Assembly (NCBI GenBank): GCA_029891385.1
Contig: CM057228.1
Span: 33,545,023-33,609,022, forward strand
DNA length: 64,000 bases
Source: Erythroxylum novogranatense
Taxonomy: Eukaryota > Streptophyta > Magnoliopsida > Malpighiales > Erythroxylaceae
Reading direction: 5' to 3'
Part shown: one piece after another, positions 35,694 to 46,643 of the stretch
Numbering within the stretch: the stretch's first letter is position 1
Layout: every line of letters starts with the position of its first letter
The notes under the pieces: model-generated
Told to the model about the DNA's origin: nothing
Database searches by the model: none
Seen by the model: only the letters and a program-made list of their open reading frames with translations
Translations under genes and position numbers: made by a program

Positions 35694-36176
35694 GAAATTC
35701 TCATTAATATCTTCGCTTGGCTCAGATTTCCCTCCTTCCAATCTTAATAAGTGGTCTACGACCACATTTTATGCTCCCTTTTTATCTCACTTCTATATCA
35801 AATTCCTATAACAGTAGCACCCATCGAATGAGCCTTGGTTTCACATTCTTTTTCTTGAAAATATATTTAATGCCACTTGATTAGTGAATACGATTACCTT
35901 TGAACCCAAAAGGTATGATCAAAATTTATCATATGCATACACCACTGCGAGTAATTCCTTCTCTGTGGTAGTGTAATTAAGCTTAGGTTCTGTAAAGGTC
36001 TTGCTGACATAGTATATCACACACAACCAGCATAGTAGATCACACGTAACCTTTTATCTTTCCTTTGGTCTAATGTATAACCTATAGCTTGGTCGTTTGC
36101 ATCGCATGTAATCTCAAATTGAAGTGTCCAGTTCAATGGTGCTGATGTTAGTGCCTTCTTTAGTTTATTGAAGGTA
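35694..36176 (-). pseudogene. pol: Element E RNase H
   Basis: Read on the minus strand. From the high end, KALTSAPLNWTLQFEITCDA (about 36160-36100) is the start of RNase H, with the first catalytic D in CDA. Then DQRKDKRLRVIYYA, then LNYTTTEKELLAVVYAYDKF (about 35980-35920) with the catalytic E in TEKE. The last part carries VKPRLIRWVLLL and VVDHLLRLE (about 35850-35740), the usual end of RNase H before integrase. Several stops interrupt it. The 36176 edge meets FB and the 35694 edge meets LTR A2, and the coding continues beyond both. RNase H removes the RNA strand during reverse transcription. Confidence 0.87.
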
Positions 36177-36524
36177 TGTTAGACCCCACATCTGAGCTAG
36201 CATTTCCCACCCAGCGTGTGTTTGCGAGTTATACCGCGGCATCCAACACAAATCAGTATTGTCCTCTTTGGTGGGAATCGAACACCCAAACTCAAGGTTT
36301 TGTTTCTTTTACAAGCACGCCTCTTACCATTGAGCCACTTGGCTCAATGGTGAGAGGCGTCCACGTAAAGTGGAACAAAACCCTGAGGTCTTGGGTTCGA
36401 GGGCTAGAACTCACCTAAGGCCAGAGGGGACAATACTGATTGAGTTGGATGCCGTGGTATAACCCGCAAACACCCGCTGTGGTATAACCCACAAACACCT
36501 AAGGGTGGGGGGTGGGGTCCAACA
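36177..36524. mobile_element. FB, 348-bp foldback element with head-to-head tRNA-like boxes
   Basis: Almost the whole element is an imperfect inverted repeat: arm 1 about 36177-36337, arm 2 about 36340-36524. The centre is perfect: CCATTGAGCCA, two bases, TGGCTCAATGG (36327-36350). The outer ends are TGTTAGACCCC and GGGGTCCAACA, and 5-bp TSDs AGGTA lie at 36172-36176 and 36525-36529. Arm 2 shows a pol III A-box-like TGGCTCAATGG (36340) and a B-box-like GGTTCGAGGGC (36394-36404); arm 1 carries the same on the other strand (B-box-like GTTCGATTCCC near 36283-36273). The right arm also repeats GTATAACCC(A/G)CAAACACC (about 36458 and 36482). TG...CA ends and a 5-bp TSD suggest integrase-mediated insertion; the boxes suggest a tRNA-derived (SINE-like) core. 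Confidence 0.85.
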
Positions 36525-37776
36525 AGGTAGGCATACACTTTCCATCAAACAAAAAGGGCACATTCTTGACTAACAGGTTTGTCAAAATTCTTGTAACTTA
36601 CGAGAAGTCTTTAATAAATCAACGGTAAAATCCTTGCACATCTTTTATATTGCTTGGTAGTGGGAGTGTCTCTATAACTTTTGTTTTTTCTTTGTCCACT
36701 TCAAATCCTTAGTGTGAGATTTTATGCCCTATCATTATCCCCTCTTACACTATAATGTGACATTTCTCCCAATTCAGCACTAAATGTGACTTTTCACATC
36801 TTTGAAGCACTCTCTCCAAATTGGTTAAACACATTTCAAAAGAGTCTCTAAAAAATGAAAAATCATCGATGAATACCTCTTCCATTATATCTTCGATCAT
36901 ATTAGTGAAGCTAGATATCATACATCTTTGAAATGTAGCCGAGGCATTGAATAATCTGAAAGGTATCCGTCTGAAGGTACCATAAGGGCAGGTGAATGTG
37001 GTCTTTTCTTGATCATCAGGGTAGATGAAGATTTGATTGTATCCGGAATATCCATCTAAGAAGCAATAAAATGAATGACCAACCACCCTTTCTATCATCT
37101 GGTCTATGAATGGAAGAGGAAAATGACACTTTTTAGTCACTGAGTTGAGTTTGAGATAACATATGCACACTCTCCATCCTATGATTATTCTTGTTCAAAT
37201 TACTTATCTCACTTTTTACTACCATCATTCTACCTTTTTTAGGTACATATTGTACTAGATTGACCCATTCACAATTGGAGATGGGATAAATTATCCCTAC
37301 ATCTAAGAGTTTGATTATTTCCTTCTTGACCATCTCCTTCAAGTTAGGGTTCAACATTCGTTGATGCTCCCTCACCGTTCTACATCCTTCCTCAAGGTTT
37401 ATTTGATGCATGCAAACATTTGGGTTTATACCTTGAATATTAAAAATCTGCCATCCAATGACCTTCATTCACTTTCTAACAATTTTTACCATCTTACTTT
37501 CTTGTCTCCTATTCAATTGATTGGAGATGATGATCGGTAACATTTTACCTTCACCTAGAAAGGTATATCTGAGATGTGTATGCAAAGGTTTAAGCTCTAA
37601 TGTGGGTGGTTTTTCTGTGGATGGTAGTATAGGTACTTTAGTCTGGACTAATATATCTTAATATGTTTGAACACTTGACTCCTCCATCTCATCATCTCCT
37701 TTAGACTCAACCTTCTTATATCTGTTATTTGTCTCTACACTTATTGTACTTATGGGATGCAACTCTCTACTTGTTC
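36525..37776 (-). pseudogene. pol: Element E reverse transcriptase (Athila)
   Basis: Minus-strand RT. The N-terminal part (37620-37470) resembles LKPLHTHLRYTFLGE, the usual lead-in. The 37468-37133 frame carries LNPNLKEMVKKEIIKLLD and GIIYPISNCEWVNLVQYVPK, RT motifs before the palm. The 37170-36745 frame holds LDGYSGYNQI with the first catalytic D, FTCPYGTFRRIPFRLFNASATFQRCM, and FIDDFSFF, the YXDD-box equivalent (FMDD in most Athila). A shift separates the two frames near 37150. It ends at FB; the connection to RNase H lies beyond. RT copies element RNA into DNA from the tRNA primer. Confidence 0.88.
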
Positions 37777-38289
37777 TTACAAATTTTGATATATAATTTC
37801 AACCTTCATGCACGCGTTGCTTGCTGTTGGATTCTTTAAAGCCTTATTCATATTAAATTCAATATCTTCGCCTAGGGAAAGTGTTAATTTTCCTTCATGA
37901 ATGTACATTACAGCTTTCCTTATATTCATAAATGATCGACCAAAGATTAGGAGACAGTTCTTATCTTCTTCAAAATCGAGAACCACAAAGTCTACAGGAA
38001 TAATGAACTTATCCCCTTTTATTATAACGTCTTCCACTATTCCAAACAGTCTTTTAATAAATCGATTAACCAACTGAATTAACATTGATTTTGGCTTAAC
38101 CTCACCTAGCCCCAACTTCTTGAATATCGACAAAGGCATAAGATTAATACTTGCTTCTAAGTCACACAAGCACTTTGTGAATTCAAATTCACCAACCACA
38201 CAAGTTATTGTGGAACTCCCTGGATCCTTCAACTTAGATGACATCTGGATGGTGAATATGGAACTGTAGGTTTCAATTAGAGCTATCAT
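37777..38289 (-). pseudogene. Element E aspartic protease (Athila)
   Basis: Minus-strand open frame of 170 aa. It starts MIALIETYSSIFTIQMSSKL and carries ITCVVGEFEFTKCLCDLEAS. In intact Athila proteases this is CDSGAS or similar, so the catalytic D is kept but the S-G pair has become L-E, which should abolish activity. Downstream blocks are normal: INLMPLSIFKKLGLGEVKP, FIIPVDFVVLDFEEDKN, LLIFGRSFMNIRKA and KLTLSLGEDIEFNMNKALK. It lies between gag (from 38290 up) and RT (37776 down), the normal gypsy order. Confidence 0.87.
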
Positions 38290-39432
38290 CTGGTTATCTT
38301 CCCAAGCACACTTCTTTGATAATGTCCTTCAAAAATTTGGTGTATCTAGGCATGTGTTCCAAAGCCTCTACAAATGGGAGATTTATCTACAATGTCTTTA
38401 ATTTCTCAAAAAATTTTATATATTGCGCATTTAACTTCTTTTGTAATCATTGAGGAAAGGAAATCTTGGGCTGATATGGTGGAGGGGCAACATAAGGAGG
38501 GTATTCACTTATATCGACTTTTTTTTACCCTTTTCTTAATCTTTCTCAACAGGAGGAAAGGGGCCTTTTGTTGTCTTTGTGGATGGTTTAAGTTCCTTCC
38601 CACTTCGAAGTGTAATAGCCTTTAGTTGCTCCCTTAGTCATGTTTCTGAAGTGCTAGGAAGAATTCCAACATTACTCGTAGAGAAAGCTTTTAAGAATTG
38701 GTTTACTTGGACCTCTAAATTGTGGATGGAAGAGGCATGATTCTTTGTTACTTTTTCGAATCTTTCTTTCAAACTCTTTTATGCATTATCTAGTTTTCCA
38801 AGTTTGTCTAATATTTTGTCTAACTTTGATTCCATTAAACTCGGTTTGTCTTGCTTGAAACCTGGTGGTCCTTGAGGTCTGAAGTATCTTCCAACATTGT
38901 TTGATCAAGAGAAGTTTGGGTGATTTTTCCACCTAAGGTTGTATGTGTTGGAGTAGGGATTGTTTCCCCCTCCTCGACCATATTGAGTTTCCATGTAGTT
39001 GACTTGCTCTGATCCATTATCCTTCATCAAGAAACAATCGATTGTATCATGATCCATCTTCCCACAGGGCTTACACTTCAATTAAACAACTTTTACTATG
39101 TTTGAGGACGAGCTTTCATATTGTTTAGCTATCGAGTTAAATTATCAATTTTAGCCTGCATTTTTATCATTTGATTGACAACTACAACTCCTTTTTGTTC
39201 ACAAAAATTTACGGGTTGTCTACTCTACTTGTTCATATATAAATAACTATTACTTGTCATCTCCTTTAACAGCTCTTCTACTTCATCTACTGTCTTCTTA
39301 TAAGTCATCCTCCTTAGGCCACATCAATTGTGCCTGTTGTATGTGGGGTTACTATGTTATATAAAGTTAGCCAAAAAAATTCTTTAGGTAGGTTATAGTG
39401 TGGACATTTTCTTTGCAAGTCTTTATATCATC
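38290..39432 (-). pseudogene. gag: Element E gag, C-terminal part
   Basis: At 39427-39320 the minus strand reads KDLQRKCPHYNLP and a following THTTGTID-like stretch, the conserved middle of Athila gag. Around 39075-38840 comes a CXXC-type knuckle remnant and a stretch rich in N, P, Y and W, typical of Athila. Charged linker sequence follows down to the protease. Frameshifts are many. The upper edge at 39432 is the insertion site of LTR A4; the preceding gag codons are at 51378-51535, with a TGA where an arginine codon (CGA) would be expected, at the TSD itself. Confidence 0.82.
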
Positions 39433-39949
39433 TGTTGGACCCCGCTTTCGAAACTCAGCATTCGGAGACAATTAACAGTCAAATCACATTTCAAAATGTT
39501 TATTTATTTTTTTAAAACAATTAAAGCATATATGAAAAAAAAATCGATAATCAAATCGGCCCAATTTATTTAAAACAATTTTTTGTCACAAAGATGCAAT
39601 CATTATTGAACACATCAGAGTTTTAGTAATTACTTGGGCCCATCATAGAACACAAAGTTTGTTTTCAAAACATCTTTACATTTCAAAAACCACCCCTTTT
39701 TAGCTTAATACAAATACAAAATATAAAAATACATATGATACAATTGAATGCTTATATTTAAAATGATTCTAAATTACAAAATTTCCTGAACTAACTTCAT
39801 TACAAAAGTTTTCAACTATCTTGGAGTTTCAATGCCTTGCAAAGATTACTAATCTTCTCTCTCTGTACTTGAGGAGGGAAGCGTAGGGTGAGCTACACAG
39901 CTCAATGGCTAATATATTTATAGTCATTGGCAATTGACCAAAGTCAAGC

Positions 39950-39956
<7 letters not shown>

Positions 39957-40004
<48 letters not shown>
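39957..40004. repeat. (AT)n microsatellite in LTR A4
   Basis: About 24 uninterrupted AT units within the U5/R part of the LTR. It gives a spurious YIYIYI open frame. Confidence 0.95.
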
Positions 40005-40005
<1 letters not shown>

Positions 40006-40870
40006 CAAGTCTAGCATTCATTCTTTATTCAAGCAATTTAAACATTCAACAATTTAACTCAAACTTATAACACATAACACTCAATATGCTTCATACTTGA
40101 CAATTTAAAATACAATGCACAAACCAATGACTCGAGGGTTCCGTGAAACAAACAAAGAAATTGAAGTTTACTTCGTGAACAAAATGAGTCCATATTTTTG
40201 ATCTCGTGGGCCACAAGCGGGCAATCGGGAGAAGGTTTTACGTCGATATGTACGTGACTACGAAACGATTCCTCTCTCGCCCAAACAAAGCACATAATCA
40301 ATGCTCAAAATCATTTTATCAAAATGAAATACTTTCATACTTTTCATGCTCTTTCTTCTTTCCATTCAAAACAAAATGCCATGATATAATTCAATGGCAT
40401 AATATTGATCAAAATCACAATTTAATTTTATAAAGATATCAAAAAAATTTCAGAATATAACAAAATCAAAGTCATCATGTATTTTTAACAAATCAAATTC
40501 AAACAATTTAACACATATTCACACATAGGAAAGAATTTTTCCAATCACACAATAACTGTAAATACATTACCCACCTCATTTCCTTGCAAAAATATAAGTC
40601 AAGGTTGTCTTTCCCCTTACTCTTGGATAGGATTCTCTTGGTTCCCTTGATTCTTCACCGATTGAAGAGATCTTTAGCTCAAAGGGAAACTCTTCTCTTC
40701 CTCTTCCTTTTTCCTTTCTTGAACAACTCCAAAATCTCTCTTGAAGACTAATAAGAGTTAAACCTAGCTCAACTCTCTTCTGTTCTCTTAAACAATCAAA
40801 CTCTCTTTCTCTTTCTTTCTCATTTTATTATTCTCTTCTGTTTATTTTCCCATTCACGCTTTTCTTCTTC

Positions 40871-40879
40871 ATTTATAAG
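40871..40879 (-). promoter_or_regulatory. Predicted TATA box of LTR A4
   Basis: Minus strand CTTATAAAT with a GA/CT-rich leader (40680-40865) downstream. Equivalent in place to 25414 in D and 33750 in A2. Confidence 0.5.
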
Positions 40880-41391
40880 CAAGACAACACTTCTTCTTCT
40901 AATTATGCCCTTAAGGATTGAAATTTGTCCCATTTGCCCTTCCATTTTTGCCTAATGTCTTTTATACTTAAATGTCTTGCCAAAAACACCCTTGAATATT
41001 TTGACATAACTCTTTCTTCTAGAAAAGTGTTCTCCCTTGTCTTAAGTTTCCAACGAAACCAAAATCAATCCATTTGGTTCAATGATTCGAAAGATACACT
41101 TCAATATTTTTGGACTGCTCTTGTCCAACTCAGTATACATATGCACAACTTCTATCTGAAATCAACACATCTTAAAAACTGAATTAGATTTCAACTTCTT
41201 CATTCCATTTGTAGTTCCATGTCTCTAGTTCATCTTGAAACAAGAATCATCTTATTCGGAGCTCTACTGATCCCGAAATCATCAAAATACTGAAGCATGT
41301 TCAGTAAAATATCCAATTCCTACTCTTCCAATTGATACCCATACTTGATTTAATACATATTTTTCACGTAAATACCAAAAATGTAGCGCCC

Positions 41392-44189
41392 CCTCACCGT
41401 AGGGTACACATCGGGAAACCAGGAGGTCGCTCCGATACATATCCCACGATGAAGGTGCACTACCAGAACATTTTTCCACTAATATTCACATGGCATCGCA
41501 ATAAATTAAAAACGAAATTAACACAATATCATAAATCAGTAATTAGAATCCAAAATGATAATCAGTTATCTGATCATCCAATGTCGAATAGACAAGTCTA
41601 TCGGTCTCTAACAAAACCAAAAGGAACCGATACAAACATCTATCTAAGTCATCCTCAAAGCTAACCCGGTGGACCGACTGAATGCCATCACGTCCCTCGC
41701 CAGCAAATTTTCACGGCAGAATGAATATCTTCTGAGCTAGAGTCTACTCTATCGGTCCTGAAAAATATATTGCAATTTTGGGTGAGTTTGCAAACTCGGT
41801 GAGAAACCATCATCGATGGTTCACTCAAATCATGCATTACGCAAATTAAATGCAAAGACTACACTGAAGAATATCAATTAACAGATTATCTACGCTTTCT
41901 GATGGTATATAACAATATACATAACGAAGGTACGATGTATACATGTCAAGATATCACGGTATCGATATGATATTACGATTCACGATATCACATCACAATT
42001 CTGATGAAGTCATGGCACCACACGCTCAAAGGACCATCATACAATTTGGCAGTTTAATCAATCATAAATATGATGCATATGAGACTCTTTCCGGTTATTC
42101 AGTGTTGTGCCCAAGTGCTCACCATCGATGGCAAATGGGGGCGCGTCGTCGAGATTTCTCCCTCGGGCTGGGCCCGACAAGATGCGATGTTCGAGCTCTA
42201 GGCTCTTTTCAGTGAAATTAGCAACTTGGGACACGTCCATTATCTGATCATGCATTTATGCATGCAGTGCAATGTTCAGTAAAAATTCAGTATTCAGTAG
42301 CTCAGTATATGGCTATAAAAGCCCAGTAGTGTATCTCTCAGTACAGTACAGTAATTTAGTATTCAATGATTCAGTAATTTACAGTGTATGGTATTCAGTA
42401 TCAGTGTCATGTATCAGTACAATTCAGTTCAGTAAAAACATGCAATTCAATCCAATACATATCAAGAATCATACAAGAGTCATACAGTTCATCTTTGCAT
42501 GTACTTCACACAGAGCATGTAAACAATCAGGAATTTGAGAAACCAACTAGGTTACTCACCTGTTACTTCCGAGCTACTGCCTGGAAGTCCCAGCAATGTC
42601 CGTGGAGCGATGATCCAACGGTGCCTCTATAACAGTAGAGTACAATCCCATTACTAGATGCTAAATTAAACAGTTCAGTAATACGTATGTATCAGTGAAA
42701 TGATGTACAATGCATGTTCACGATTTTTCGGTGCTAAATCCCAATTTCGATACCTTGTACTCAATTCTAATTCGTCATCCAGTTGGTCGACAATACTTGA
42801 TTCAATCCTATGATTCAGTCCAATTTCCCATATTCATACTTCTTATAACAATTCCCTATTCATTGGGTCACGACCTCTATTGCAAATTTCCAATTAAAAC
42901 TCCAATAGTCTCAATTTGACACTTAGGTCACACTATGAATCATAATTGACCTCAATCTCTATAATTCAGTACCATTTAAATCGAATCTAATTCCATAATT
43001 ATTCTCAGTTGTAGGCCTCTTTTCCTAGATCATAACAAATCTGAATCGCCTCAATCGATGTCTACACCAAAAGTTATGCCCAATAAACCAATTTTAATTC
43101 AATGAAATAGTCCTTCTACCAAGCATCATCGCGTCTCTTGCCATGACCCAAACCAGTTAAACTCGTCATGCGTGAGCATTGCTTGCCATGGCGAATAACG
43201 CGTTGAACAATGACGTTCATGTGGCGTCCATCGACTTCGCCACAAGTAACGAATATAAATTGTTGTTGTCTGCGCTAGCAGCAGCGGTCGCGGCGACGGC
43301 GAACTCGCCGTCTTCTCCGATCCATTTCTCGATAAATCCACCATTAAACCACTCCAACCACTCAAATCTACTCTAATAAAAGCCATAAATGCAGTAGGAA
43401 TCATAAATAACAACATTAAAGCTCTTAAAACTTACCAAATCACAGATCAATCCACAAACTCTCAAAATCCACCGTAAACCCTAGAATCCTTCAAACTCAA
43501 CGATTCACTAATCCCGAGCCTCTAACCTTTACCAATCATCATAAACATGTTAGATTAACACAATAAAGGAGAACCATAAGAAGAAATCAAGGATCTCTCA
43601 CCGTTGGAGGAAAATCGAAAACGCCGTAGGAGAAGAGGAAGAACGAAGAGCCTTTCCCAATTTTTTCCCCAACTTGTCAATCCCTAGCTATTTATAGACC
43701 TAAGTCTCCATATCACCAAATTTCGTCTCTAAATTTCAATGTTTCAACGTAGTTATTTCCTATCAAGAGAAATTCTAATATTTTCATTCTGTCGGACCAT
43801 TCTTTCAAGATTATACAATCGATCGATCGGCCTCTCTCAAATATTTCCGTCCGCATTATCTCCCTAATCTCCAAAAATCTCCTATAAGCCACTATAAAAT
43901 ACCGCTACACTTAAACTATTCTAAATCAATCATTTGAACCCAATTACTTTTAATTCCTCATTTAAATCCCAATCCAAATTCCTCGGTTCACCGTCCGGTC
44001 AATTCGATCGATCTCAATTTACAATTATATACTGGAAATCATGAATGCATGTACCAATAAATATATGCATATGCAGAACATGTTCCTCTATGATCGAGGC
44101 CAAGAGCATGCTCGATCGGTGAATGCGGTGAAATCCTATCGATCATCCCAAATTACCAAAATACCTTGGTCACGATAATGGATGTTACA
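41392..44189 (-). repeat. B2 3' LTR
   Basis: 2798 bp. AT-rich parts are almost identical to the 5' LTR (for example 42730-43080 against 47950-48330), while GC and CAG/CTG motifs differ a lot. TATA on the minus strand at 43688-43699 (TCTATAAATAGC). A decayed GC-motif cluster is at 43110-43330. Confidence 0.93.
43688..43699 (-). promoter_or_regulatory. Predicted TATA box of the B2 3' LTR
   Basis: Minus strand TCTATAAATAGC, about 490 bp from the LTR start; same site at 48904-48915 in the 5' LTR. Confidence 0.6.
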
Positions 44190-44202
44190 ATTCACCCTCC
44201 TA
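44190..44202 (-). other. B2 polypurine tract
   Basis: Minus strand TAGGAGGGTGAAT directly before the LTR start TGTAACATC. Just upstream is GAGGACGAAATTTT, the usual end of Tekay pol. That relic suggests the interior arose by deletion from a full element. Confidence 0.85.
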
Positions 44203-45333
44203 ATTAAAATTTCGTCCTCGAAATTTCATATACAATAGGTCTCAGATAAGGGAATTAGTCCGCTCCTTTCTATTCTGATTGTCACTTATTTCCTTATAAT
44301 TATCAGCAATTCCTCACATTCGGTACCAGAAACACATTTATCAGATCTTAACATTGTTTATTAATCCAGTCCATATAACACTTTACCAATCTATTTATAC
44401 AACGGTCACATAGAAACCATTTAATAACGAATTCAGTCTTCTTATTTACCTTTATCTTAATGGACTCTACGAATATCAGTCTCACTTTTGTTTTAACTGT
44501 CACGTCTGTCAGTTATCTCTACGAATAACTATTCAATTTCACCCTCCAAATCTCTTATTACTCTTCCTGTACTCTATTGCTGAAACATGACACTTCGATG
44601 ATTCCTATAGATTTCTCTAACAGTTTCTTTAGCAGTAAAACACATATTCAATCACAGTACAGTCCACAACATTATACTTGTCCCTAGATACATCAATACG
44701 TATTGCACTATATCAACTAATTGCCTCAAAACCTTTACTTGGGACATTTCACTAATATTGTCACATCTCTAATTTAAAACAATATGATTAATACTTCTAC
44801 CATGTCTCATTTACCATCATCAGTCACACTATGTACACATTTTCCCTTCAGACTTTTTGTCTTTTCCGGATAAATCCAGCACTCAGTAAATTTTCAATAA
44901 CTCCAAATTCCGAATACACATAATCTCATAACTGTATCAGTTCCATCACAACACATTCTGACACATATTCCTTTACACTATTTTCCCTTTACAGTTCAGT
45001 AAGCCTATTACACAGTCGGGTTCCTTACGTTGACGTATTGCATATTTCCTCAGTAACAGAATCTATCTCTCACACTTGAGTTTCCACTAGAATCAGGTCT
45101 CCCAATAACGACTTTTTATTCATTTCAATTTATTTCCAGTCTATCCTTTCGTTGCTACATTCTTCGGTTATCATTATCCGATCAAATCTAGTATCCACTA
45201 CGACCTCAGGGCACAGTGTGCGCAATCAATCAGTCCATCCACAAAATCATATCTATCTGCTCATACAGTCATACTACTTAGAGGAGTACTCACCTTCAAT
45301 CCTAACTGTAACTTTTCACTATCCACATGCAGT
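44203..45333 (-). other. B2 interior without recognisable genes
   Basis: About 1.1 kb of AT-rich, CAGT-containing sequence on the 3' side of gag, where a full element has protease, RT and integrase. No pol motif is visible on either strand; only the relic beside the PPT. Confidence 0.6.
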
Positions 45334-46560
45334 TTATATACTAAAGGCGATGCAATGCAGTACAACGAAATGCATGTATTTCAAACCAAAATTAAAAGCA
45401 TACCCGGACAAAGATCCGGGAATCTGGGCCTCCTGCCGAATCATGGCATAGACCCTGGCCTGAGACTGCTGTCTGCTGCTCAGGTCCTCTGACCTCAATG
45501 TCGATCCCTCTGCTTGGCCTCGGCCTCGGCCTCTCCATCCGGATCCACTTCCACGGCTCGATGCACCGGTATTGCTACCAGATCTTCCAATATGGCGGTC
45601 GGGCTCCCGTAGTCTCGGGCGGTTCCTCACTAGGTGGTCCATCGAACCACACCTCAAGCATGCTCAGATAACCATCGGCACTCTCCATCGCGCTCTTGCC
45701 ACAATGTTCACACAGAGGAATAAGCGCCTGAACCTCGACCTCGCCTCCGTCACTACCATGCATGCGAAACTCTCTCTCTCTCCCATGACCTATCGGTCTA
45801 GCCCCTCCCATGGACTGAAGGGCCTACTGTCGCCTTCTTGTACTCTCTGCCAAAGACCACCGCTATCACTGATCTCTTATGCTGGTCCCCGACCGGCCTC
45901 GATCATCTGTTGTCTCAAGAATGCTCTATCCTTCTCACTGCAAATTTCGCTTCAATGAAATTTCCCATATCGAGACTGGCCAAGAGGGTACGGATCTAGA
46001 TTGAGTCCGCCCAAACGCCGACACTTGTCACCTCGAAGCCACCAAGAAGAAGCATAAATCAACACTCGTTGAATCGCACCTCATAGTCGGCCACGGTCAA
46101 CTGCCCCTGTCTCAACTCTAGGAATTCCTGTAACTTCATATCCAGATAGATCTTGGGCATGAAGTTGTCTTTGAAAGCCCTCGAAAGCGGTCCATATCGA
46201 TTATGCGGGGCTGGTGGTACTTGCCGAATAGCCTTCCACCATCGATATACGTAACCTCAGAATAGAGAAACCGCGTAGTCGAAACGCTCATCCGGGTCAC
46301 AGTCCATCTGATCGAGGACTCTCTCAGTCCTCTCTAGCCATCCCTCGACCTCCGCAGGGTCGGTGCTACCATAAAAGTCAACCGCCCCCAGCTTTCGCAG
46401 TAAATCGTATCTCCGTTCCCGTCTTGCAGGAACTCGAGGAGGCAGCTCCTCTGAACGAGACGCAGGAGACTCCCTACTAACTCCTACCGATTCCAGGTCA
46501 GCTGGTGACTCAACTCGATCTCCCAGTACGGATGACCTAAAATAGACAAGAAATTCCGAT
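45334..46560 (-). pseudogene. gag: B2 gag remnant
   Basis: Minus strand, downstream of the PBS. Traces of a capsid region occur at 46450-45950 in shifted frames. Zinc-knuckle traces: CEHCGKS near 45705 and RCGSMDHLVRNRP near 45655-45618, the last being a CX2CX4HX4C motif with its final C changed to R. Then an S/G/R-rich tail and ARVYAMIRQEAQ (about 45465-45430), conserved in Tekay gag before the protease. The frame goes on to 45334 and ends in noncoding sequence. It closely parallels the B1 gag at 783-1740. Confidence 0.78.
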
Positions 46561-46626
46561 CAGTTCCACTATCCTTTCAGTAATTTCAACTTAATTTCAC
46601 TAATTCCCAAAAGATGCCAAACCATG

Positions 46627-46638
46627 CTCTGATACCAC
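46627..46638 (-). other. B2 primer binding site, initiator Met tRNA type
   Basis: Minus strand reads TGGTATCAGAGC exactly, five bases inside the 5' LTR end at 46644. Confidence 0.95.
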
Positions 46639-46643
46639 TAAAT

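Noticed and set aside
36270..36404. Possible tRNA gene from TGGCTCAATGG and GGTTCGA motifs.
   Set aside because: No acceptor stem, anticodon arm or clover-leaf could be fitted; the boxes belong to the palindromic FB element.
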